In this document: one piece after another, positions 31,709-37,218 of the stretch
Numbering within the stretch: position 1 is the stretch's first letter
How the letters are laid out: each line of letters starts with the position of its first letter
NCBI GenBank assembly: GCA_022820675.1
Contig: JAJEFC010000195.1
Span: 1-37,218 of the forward strand
Direction: 5' to 3'
Source of the DNA: Vicinamibacteria bacterium
GTDB lineage: Bacteria > Acidobacteriota > Vicinamibacteria > Vicinamibacterales > UBA8438
Length of the DNA: 37,218 bases
Notes under the pieces: generated by a model
What the model saw: only the letters and a program-made list of their open reading frames with translations
What the model was told of the DNA's origin: nothing
The model's database searches: none
Program-made: the position numbers and the translations under genes

Positions 31709-32334
31709 CCCGGGCCCACTCGCGGCCCTCCAGTGTTCCGAAACCGTGGTTCGTGGAACAATTCCGAGCGGCATTGCCGCGGCTCTTGCAGGCACTTGCC
31801 GCGATTCAAGACGTGTACGGACTTCGCGGCCGGGACACCAACGATGGTGCGTCACGTCTCAATCTTCGGAACGGACATGGGGCTTGGCGCACGCAATCGT
31901 TGACGAATCACGGCACCCATTTCCGAACATTCGGTCATGACGCAGCAATAGCGAGGCTCCGCCTCAGACCGACGAGGCATGTAGGTACTGCTCAGTCGCC
32001 GATGCTGTGGTCGCTCCCAGGTAGCGAACAAAACACGATCAAAACTTGACTCAACTGTGAAGATCACGCCCGTTCAAGGAATCTGGTGGTCCGTCACGCC
32101 ATAATCTTCGGGCATGGAGGTGGGTTTGCGGCCCGCAATCGCGATGACGAATCAGAGCACCCATGTCCGAACTCTTGGTCGTGACGCAGCACTAGCCGTT
32201 TCACGTCAGTTTACGAACCGGCACCCCCCACTGCCGGACCGGTCGCTCTCGAAGGCCGGGATCATCGCGGTGGGCCTAGGCCGTTCCGCTCCGACGCCGA
32301 CCCGCTGTTCCCGACCGGGGCTCGACACGCATCG
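31709..32334. other. Long, AT-richer intergenic region with two repeat families
   Basis: About 626 bases, visibly richer in A/T than its surroundings (for example AACAAAACACGATCAAAACT near 32028). I recognise no gene. It contains a pair of related segments of about 106 bases and a decayed copy of the cinA 5' end. The composition and repeats suggest remains of inserted or duplicated DNA. Confidence 0.6.
31848..32197. repeat. Dispersed direct repeat pair, about 106 bp each
   Basis: Segments at about 31849-31953 and 32091-32197 align along their whole length: CGTCACG...AATCTTCGG, then CGCAATCG, TGACGAATCA, GCACCCAT, TCCGAAC and TGACGCAGCA(A/C)TAGC. They differ by many substitutions and small indels and lie about 240 bases apart in the same orientation. 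No terminal inverted repeat or transposase is visible. Confidence 0.75.
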
Positions 32335-32455
32335 ATGACACCCACGACCACCCCCCACTCGGACCGGCCCCTGTCGACGGCCGAGATCGTCGCGGTGGGC
32401 ACGGAGCTGCTGACCCCGTTCCGCTCCGACACCAACTCGCTGTTCCTGACCGCCG
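32213..32455. repeat. Decayed tandem copy of the cinA 5' end
   Basis: The stretch 32222-32325 aligns with 32345-32455 inside cinA: CCCCCCACT..CGGACCGG, then GGCCG(G/A)GATC(A/G)TCGCGGTGGGC, then GTTCCGCTCCGAC, then CGCTGTTCC(C/T)GACCG. The upstream copy has lost about 14 bases after GTGGGC and carries scattered substitutions, so it no longer encodes CinA correctly. Confidence 0.85.
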
Positions 32456-33657
32456 GCCTGAACGAGCTCGGCATCGTCGTCCGGCGCAAGTCGATCGTCG
32501 GCGACGACGGCGAGGACCTGGCCGCCGCCGTGAGGTCCGCGCTGGCCCGGGTCGACCTGGTGGTGATCTGCGGCGGGCTCGGCCCCACCGAGGACGACCT
32601 GACTCGCGAGACGGTGGCCGGCGTGCTCGAGCGCCCCCTGCGCGAGGACGCCGCCATCGTCGAGCGGCTGCGGGCCCGCTTCGCGCGCCGCGGCTGGGAG
32701 ATGCCGGAGAACAACCGCCGCCAGGCGCGGGTGCCGGCGGGCGCGGTGGTGCTCGACAACCCGCGGGGCACCGCGCCGGGGCTCTGGCTGGAGCACGACG
32801 GCCGGGTGGTCGTCCTGCTGCCGGGGCCCCCGCGCGAGCTCGAGCCGATGTTCACCGGGCTGATCGAGGGCCGCCTCGCCGCGCGGGCGACGGGCGAGCG
32901 GCTGTACCGGCGGGTGCTGCGGGTGGCGGGCCGGGGCGAATCGCACGTTGAGGAGCGCGCCCAGCCCGTCTACGAGCGGTGGCGGCGGGCCGACCCCGCG
33001 GTCGAGACGACGGTGCTGGCGTCGCCGGGGCTCGTGGAGCTGCACCTGTCGACCCGGGCCGGGTCGGCGTCGGCTGCGGCCGCCGTCCTCGACGGGGCGG
33101 CCGGGGAGCTGGCGGAGGCGCTGGGAGAACATCTGTTCAGCGCCGACGGCCGTTCGCTTCCCGAGGTGGTGGGGGCGCTGCTGGCGCGCGACGGCCTCCG
33201 CGTGGCGGTGGGGGAGTCGTGCACCGGCGGACTGGTGACGGCGCGTCTGGTGGACGTGCCGGGCAGCTCGGGGTACGTCGAGGCCGGCGTCGTCGCCTAT
33301 TCCAACGCCGTCAAGCAGGCGGCGCTGGGGGTGCCGGGGGCGGTCATCGAGGCCCACGGGGCGGTCAGCGAGCCGGTGGCGCTGGCGATGGCGGCCGGCG
33401 CGCGGCGCGTGGGCGACGCCGATCTCGGCGTCGGGGTCACCGGGGTGGCGGGGCCCGGCGGCGGGACCGACGCCAAGCCCGTCGGCACCGTCTGCATCGC
33501 GGTGGTGGGTCCGGGCGGCGCGGAGTCCGCGACCACCGTGCGCCTGCCCGGCGACCGCGCCGCCATCCGAGGCCAGGCCGCCCGCGTCGCGCTGGACCTG
33601 CTGCGGCGGTCGCTCCTGCGGAGCGGGGGGGAGCTTGCGGGTCTTCGCCGCGGTTGA
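32335..33657 (+). CDS. cinA: CinA-family nicotinamide-nucleotide amidase / competence-damage protein
   Basis: A 440-residue two-domain protein. The N-terminal molybdopterin-binding-like (COG1058) domain starts with AEIVAVGTELLTPFRSDTNS and carries VVICGGLGPTEDDLTRETVA and VLLPGPPRELEPMF. The C-terminal PncC amidase domain holds VAVGESCTGGLVTARLVDVP, GVVAYSNAVKQAALGV and GVTGVAGPGGGTDAKPVGTV. The usual role is hydrolysis of ADP-ribose/NMN in pyridine nucleotide recycling. It is full length. ATG 32335 has no strong ribosome-binding site. The 3' end overlaps thpR. Confidence 0.93.
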   Translation: MTPTTTPHSDRPLSTAEIVAVGTELLTPFRSDTNSLFLTAGLNELGIVVRRKSIVGDDGEDLAAAVRSALARVDLVVICGGLGPTEDDLTRETVAGVLERPLREDAAIVERLRARFARRGWEMPENNRRQARVPAGAVVLDNPRGTAPGLWLEHDGRVVVLLPGPPRELEPMFTGLIEGRLAARATGERLYRRVLRVAGRGESHVEERAQPVYERWRRADPAVETTVLASPGLVELHLSTRAGSASAAAAVLDGAAGELAEALGEHLFSADGRSLPEVVGALLARDGLRVAVGESCTGGLVTARLVDVPGSSGYVEAGVVAYSNAVKQAALGVPGAVIEAHGAVSEPVALAMAAGARRVGDADLGVGVTGVAGPGGGTDAKPVGTVCIAVVGPGGAESATTVRLPGDRAAIRGQAARVALDLLRRSLLRSGGELAGLRRG

Positions 33658-34231
33658 TCCGGACCCGGCGGTCCGGGCCGCGGCCGAGCGTGCGGCGCGG
33701 GCGGTGGCGGGCCGCTTGGAGAGCGGCGCGCACGAACGGGTGCGGTGGGTCGCGCCGGAGCGCTTGCACGTCACCCTTCGTTTCCTCGGCGAGGTGACGG
33801 AGGCCGACGCCGATGCGCTCCGCACGGCGCTCCGGGCGCCCTTCGAGACGGCGGCGTTCCCGGCCCGGGCGTCGCGCCTCGGGTGCTTTCCGCCCTCCGG
33901 TCCGCCGCGGGTGCTGTGGCTGGGCATCGGCGACGGCAGCGACGGGATGGCCGCGCTCAGGTCCGAGCTCGACCGGCGCCTCGCGCCGGCGGGACCCCCG
34001 CCGGACAGCCGGCCCTTGCGCGCCCACCTCACGCTCGGGCGGATGAAGCGGTGGCCCGCGCGAAGCCGCCGTGACCTGGACCGGATTCTCTCGGAGGTTC
34101 GGCCGGAGACCCCGGGGTGGCTGGTCGACCACGTCACCCTTTACGAGAGCCGGCAGACGCCGCGCGGCGCCCGCTACCACGTGCTGGAGTCGACGGCCCT
34201 CGGGCGGCCCGCCGGGCCGGTGAGCGTGTAG
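33635..34231 (+). CDS. thpR: RNA 2',3'-cyclic phosphodiesterase (2'-5' RNA ligase family)
   Basis: A 198-residue 2H phosphoesterase. The two catalytic HxTx motifs are HVTLRFLGEVTE and HLTLGRMKRW. RVFAAVDPDP and RVRWVAPERL are typical of the family's start. Start TTG 33635 lies 2 bases after GGGGGGGAG and within the cinA 3' end (23-base overlap), which implies coupled translation. The C-terminal codons (VDHVTLYESRQTPRGARYHV) are conserved and are copied in the downstream repeat. Confidence 0.9.
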   Translation: MRVFAAVDPDPAVRAAAERAARAVAGRLESGAHERVRWVAPERLHVTLRFLGEVTEADADALRTALRAPFETAAFPARASRLGCFPPSGPPRVLWLGIGDGSDGMAALRSELDRRLAPAGPPPDSRPLRAHLTLGRMKRWPARSRRDLDRILSEVRPETPGWLVDHVTLYESRQTPRGARYHVLESTALGRPAGPVSV

Positions 34232-34390
34232 CGTGTGCCGCGTGTGTCGGAGGTCCGGCCGGAGACCCGCGGTGTCTGGTCGATCACGTCACCCTGTACG
34301 AGAGCCGGCGGACGCCGCACGGCGCCCATTATCACGTGCTGGCGTCGACGGCCCTCGGGCGGCCCGCCGGCCGGTGAGCGCGTAGCGTGT
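34091..34390. repeat. Tandem duplication of the thpR 3' end (2 x about 145 bp)
   Basis: Copies at 34091-34236 and 34247-34390, each running from TCGGAGGT(T/C)CGGCCGGAGAC to GCG(T/C)GTAGCGTGT. The first copy is the last 47 codons and stop of thpR. The second still reads VDHVTLYESRRTPHGAHYHV and ends RPAGR-stop (34375-34377), but a one-base indel near its start shifts the frame. It lies between thpR and gpsA. Confidence 0.95.
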
Positions 34391-34395
34391 ACAGT
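34390..34395 (+). promoter_or_regulatory. -10-like hexamer before gpsA
   Basis: TACAGT directly after the duplicated thpR end, 38 bases before ATG 34433. The repeat therefore supplies the sequence upstream of this possible promoter. No -35 match is obvious. Confidence 0.3.
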
Positions 34396-34432
34396 GGATC
34401 GGGGTCATGGCGATGGCGGCACGGGTGCATCG

Positions 34433-35455
34433 ATGAACGACGTGGCGGTTCTCGGAGCCGGCGCCTGGGGCACGGCGTTGGCGATTCATCTGGCGCGGGT
34501 GGGCAAGCGGACGCACCTGTGGGGAAGGGACGCGGCCCTCGTGGATCGGTTGCGGCGGGACCGCGTCAACGCGACCTACCTGCCCGGAGCCCCGATCCCG
34601 GCGGCGGTCGCGCCGACGGCGTCCCTCGAAGAAGCGGTCGACGGGGCGGAGGCGATCGTGCTCGCGGTGCCGTCCCACGGCGCGAGGGCGCTGTTGCGGC
34701 GCGCCGCCCCCGCCGTCGGTCCCGCCACGACCGTCGTCAGCGCGACCAAGGGCTTCGAGACGGGCACGCTGAACCGGATGTCCGAGGTCATCGAGCAGGA
34801 GCTGGGCCCGGTCCGCCCGGTGGTGGTGCTCTCCGGCCCGTCGTTCGCGGCGGAGGTCGCGCGCGCGGCGCCCACCGCGGTGTCGGTGGCGGGCCGGTGC
34901 GGCGACGTCGTGCGCGCGGTGCAGCAGGAGTTCCGCGCCGGCGCCTGCTTCCGGCTCTATGCCAGCGACGACGTGGTCGGCGTCGAGGTCGGCGGCGCCG
35001 CGAAGAACGTGATCGCCATCGCCGCCGGGGTGGTGGACGGGCTGGGCCTGGGGCCCAACGCCCTGGCCGCCGTCATCACCCGGGGCCTCGCCGAGATGTC
35101 CCGGCTCGCCTGTGCCCTCGGCGCGCGGCGGGAGACCCTGGCGGGGTTGAGCGGGCTCGGCGACCTCGTGCTGACGTGTACCGGGGGCCTGAGCCGGAAC
35201 TGGCGCGTGGGCCGCGAGCTCGGGCGTGGCCGGCCCCTCGATGAGATACTGGCGGGCATGCAGTCGGTGGCCGAGGGCGTCAGGACGACCGCCGCGGCCC
35301 TCGAGCTGGGAAGCCGGCACGGCGTCGACCTGCCGATCACCGCGCAGATGGGCGCGGTGCTGGCGGGCCGGATCGAGGCGCGGGCGGCGGTGGAGGAGCT
35401 GATGCTGCGCCGGCAGCGGCCCGAGTCGGACCGCGCAAGGGGAGGGCGGTCGTGA
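34433..35455 (+). CDS. gpsA: Glycerol-3-phosphate dehydrogenase [NAD(P)+]
   Basis: Reduces dihydroxyacetone phosphate to sn-glycerol 3-phosphate for phospholipid synthesis. 340 residues, normal length. The N-terminal Rossmann fold starts with VAVLGAGAWGTALAIHLARV. Further signatures are LSGPSFAAEVARAAPTAVSV, GVEVGGAAKNVIAIAAGVVD (catalytic Lys), GLAEMSRLACALGA and LSGLGDLVLTCTGGLSRN. Start ATG 34433 follows a repeat-derived spacer. The stop overlaps the ftsY GTG. Together with pgpA upstream, it puts two phospholipid genes near each other. Confidence 0.95.
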   Translation: MNDVAVLGAGAWGTALAIHLARVGKRTHLWGRDAALVDRLRRDRVNATYLPGAPIPAAVAPTASLEEAVDGAEAIVLAVPSHGARALLRRAAPAVGPATTVVSATKGFETGTLNRMSEVIEQELGPVRPVVVLSGPSFAAEVARAAPTAVSVAGRCGDVVRAVQQEFRAGACFRLYASDDVVGVEVGGAAKNVIAIAAGVVDGLGLGPNALAAVITRGLAEMSRLACALGARRETLAGLSGLGDLVLTCTGGLSRNWRVGRELGRGRPLDEILAGMQSVAEGVRTTAAALELGSRHGVDLPITAQMGAVLAGRIEARAAVEELMLRRQRPESDRARGGRS

Positions 35456-36393
35456 GCTTTCTCGGACGGCTCCGGACGGGCCTGCGGCGGACCGCGGTCG
35501 AGTTGCGGCTGAACGAGCTGCCGGAGGTACCGACCGCCGAAGGCGCCACGCCCGACGCCGAAGGCGCCACGCCCGACGCCGCGGCCGTCTCCGTCGAGAC
35601 CCTCGACGCCCTCGAGGAGATCCTGATCGAGGCCGATCTCGGCGTCGTCGCGACCACCCGGCTCGTCGAGGCGGCGCGCGACCGGGCCGGCCGCGAGGAC
35701 CTGCGCTCGATCGTCAAGGCGGAGCTGCTTCGGGTGCTCGACGCCGCCGCGCCCGCCGCCGCGCCCGCCGCGAAACCCCGCGTCGTGCTCGTCGTGGGCG
35801 TCAACGGGACGGGGAAGACCACCACCGTGGGCCGGCTCGCGCGGCTGCTCGCCCAGGCCGGCGAACACCCCCTCATCTGCGCCGCGGACACGTTCCGGGC
35901 GGCGGCGGTCGAGCAGCTCGAGGTGTGGGCGCGCCGCGTCGAGGCCGACTTCGTCCGCGCCCGGCCCGGGTCCGACCCGGCCGCGGTGGTCTTCGACGCC
36001 ATCTCCTCGGGCAAGGCGCGGGGGCGCGACACCGTCCTCGTGGACACCGCGGGGCGCCTCCACACCCGCTCGAACCTCATGGCCGAGCTCGACAAGATCC
36101 GGCGGGTGGCGGGACGCGCGGTCGAGGGCGCGCCCCACGAGACGCTGCTCGTCCTCGACGCCACGGTGGGCCAGAACGGGCTGTCGCAGGCCCGCGCGTT
36201 CCTCGACTCGGCCGGGGTCACGGGCATCGTGCTGACGAAGCTCGACGGCACCGCGAAGGGCGGCATCGCGGCCGCGATCACCGCGGAGCTGGGGGTCCCC
36301 ATTCGCTACGTCGGGGTGGGAGAGCAGATGGACGACCTGCTCCCGTTCTCGCCGGAGGAGTACGTGGACGCCCTGTTCGAGTCGGGATGGTGA
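35452..36393 (+). CDS. ftsY: Signal recognition particle receptor FtsY
   Basis: SRP-receptor GTPase that docks SRP-ribosome complexes at the membrane. 313 residues. A short A-region contains the repeat EGATPDAEGATPDA (about 30-43), and the N domain follows (LDALEEILIEADLGVVATTR). The G domain shows G1 VVGVNGTGKTTT, CAADTFRAAAVEQLEVW, G3 DTAGRLHTRSNLM, G4 LTKLDGTAKGG and the C-terminal VGVGEQMDDLLPFSPEEYV. The acidic A domain is very short, as in many bacteria. GTG 35452 overlaps the gpsA stop (GTGA), indicating coupling. Confidence 0.95.
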   Translation: MSFLGRLRTGLRRTAVELRLNELPEVPTAEGATPDAEGATPDAAAVSVETLDALEEILIEADLGVVATTRLVEAARDRAGREDLRSIVKAELLRVLDAAAPAAAPAAKPRVVLVVGVNGTGKTTTVGRLARLLAQAGEHPLICAADTFRAAAVEQLEVWARRVEADFVRARPGSDPAAVVFDAISSGKARGRDTVLVDTAGRLHTRSNLMAELDKIRRVAGRAVEGAPHETLLVLDATVGQNGLSQARAFLDSAGVTGIVLTKLDGTAKGGIAAAITAELGVPIRYVGVGEQMDDLLPFSPEEYVDALFESGW

Positions 36394-37218
36394 CGGGGAC
36401 GGGGGACGGCGGCGACCGGGTTCCGCCGGCCCCGCCCGGCGCCTCGGACGAGGCGCTGATGGCCCTGGCCCTGGAGCTCGCGGCGCGGGGGCGCGGCTCG
36501 ACCAGTCCCAACCCGATGGTGGGCGCGGTCCTCTGGAACGCGGGACGCATCGTCGGGCGCGGCCACCACGTCCGGGCCGGCGCCCCCCACGCCGAGGTCG
36601 TGGCCATCGAGGAGGCCGGCCCCCTTGCCCGGGGGGCGACGCTCTACTGCACGCTCGAGCCCTGCTGCCACACCGGCCGCACGCCTCCGTGCGCCGACCG
36701 CATCGTCGAGGCCGGGGTGCGCCGGGTGGTGGTGGGCGTGAGGGACCCCGACCCACGCGTGGATGGCGGGGGCATCCGGCGCCTGCGCGCCCACGGCATC
36801 GAGGTGGTGGTGGGGGTGGCCGCCGAGCGCGCCGCTCGCCTGAACGAGGCGTTCTTCACGGTGAAGCGGCGGGGGCGGCCGTTCGTGACGCTGAAGGCGG
36901 CTGCGAGCCTGGACGGGCGCATCGCCGCCGCACCCGGCCGGCGGACCGGCTTGAGCGGGCCCCGGTCGCAGGAGCACGCGCACGAGGTCCGCGCGGTGGT
37001 CGACGCGGTCGCCGTCGGATCGGGGACGGTGCTCGTGGACGATCCCCTGCTGACGGCCCCGGGCCCGGCCCGGCGTCGGCCGTTCGTCCGCGTGATCTTC
37101 GACACCCGGATGCGCACGCCCCCCGACGCGCGGGTGCTGACGACGCTGAGCCACGGCCCGGTCGTGGTCGTCACCACCGACGCCGCGGCGCAGGACCGGC
37201 CGGCCCGGGCGGCGGCCC
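36387..37218 (+). CDS. ribD: Riboflavin biosynthesis protein RibD, 3' end cut by window edge
   Basis: Bifunctional diaminohydroxyphosphoribosylaminopyrimidine deaminase / 5-amino-6-(5-phosphoribosylamino)uracil reductase. The deaminase domain shows SPNPMVGAVLW, the zinc ligands in HAEVVAIEEAG and TLYCTLEPCCHTGRTPPCAD, and VGVRDPDPRVDGGG. The reductase domain starts near FVTLKAAASLDGRIA and continues past VAVGSGTVLVDDPLLTAP. The frame stays open to base 37218 (277 codons seen of about 360-380). ATG 36387 or GTG 36390 overlaps the ftsY stop, so it is probably in the gpsA-ftsY operon. Confidence 0.93.
   Translation, partial: MVTGTGDGGDRVPPAPPGASDEALMALALELAARGRGSTSPNPMVGAVLWNAGRIVGRGHHVRAGAPHAEVVAIEEAGPLARGATLYCTLEPCCHTGRTPPCADRIVEAGVRRVVVGVRDPDPRVDGGGIRRLRAHGIEVVVGVAAERAARLNEAFFTVKRRGRPFVTLKAAASLDGRIAAAPGRRTGLSGPRSQEHAHEVRAVVDAVAVGSGTVLVDDPLLTAPGPARRRPFVRVIFDTRMRTPPDARVLTTLSHGPVVVVTTDAAAQDRPARAAA

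Noticed and set aside
31709..32334. Small genes or a transposase in the AT-richer gap
   Set aside because: Short frames here give no recognisable domain, and I found no terminal inverted repeats or DDE-like motif.

Overview
The window is about 70% GC, densely coded, and mixes housekeeping genes with many secreted oxidoreductases and beta-propellers. This suggests a free-living or host-associated heterotroph of an Acidobacteriota (Vicinamibacteria-like) type. That placement is inference from gene content and codon bias; no rRNA or other phylogenetic marker is complete here. No tRNA, rRNA, CRISPR array or intact insertion sequence was seen.

Layout. 0.4-1.5 kb: a sensor histidine kinase that appears to lack its first membrane segment. 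1.67-2.75 kb: a lasso-peptide (RiPP) locus with an intact precursor and intact B2 leader peptidase, followed by what look like fused remnants of the cyclase (C) and the RiPP-recognition protein (B1). 2.9-24.6 kb: a block of exported proteins: FMN alpha-hydroxyacid dehydrogenase, two PQQ dehydrogenases (one with an N-terminal cytochrome c), amidase, LVIVD propeller, a tandem pair of uncharacterised secreted paralogues, a GOB-like subclass B3 metallo-beta-lactamase next to a gamma-glutamyltransferase, a cytochrome c/copper-monooxygenase-like protein and an FG-GAP propeller. Interspersed are a PLP decarboxylase, an orphan XRE regulator and an orphan RHH antitoxin. 25-26.3 kb: a MacB/LolD-type ABC ATPase without a permease, and a repeat coiled-coil protein. 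26.3-37.2 kb: mostly housekeeping genes: purC, a flippase-like membrane protein, nrdR, ftcD, an RDD protein, pgpA, cinA, thpR, gpsA, ftsY and ribD (cut by the window edge).

How the genes work together. The exported enzymes suggest periplasmic oxidation of alcohols, sugars and hydroxyacids feeding electrons to cytochrome c, plus peptide, amide and beta-lactam hydrolysis. The two RDD/pgpA and cinA-thpR / gpsA-ftsY-ribD runs are tightly packed and probably co-transcribed.

Two observations stand out. First, the lasso locus has an unusual Cys-containing core and appears to have lost its macrocyclase. Second, at least seven gene ends carry tandem, slightly diverged copies of their own 5' or 3' terminus, usually with the start or stop codon, in the adjacent intergenic DNA. 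A decayed fragment of dnaA also lies in the intergenic DNA at about 6.5 kb.
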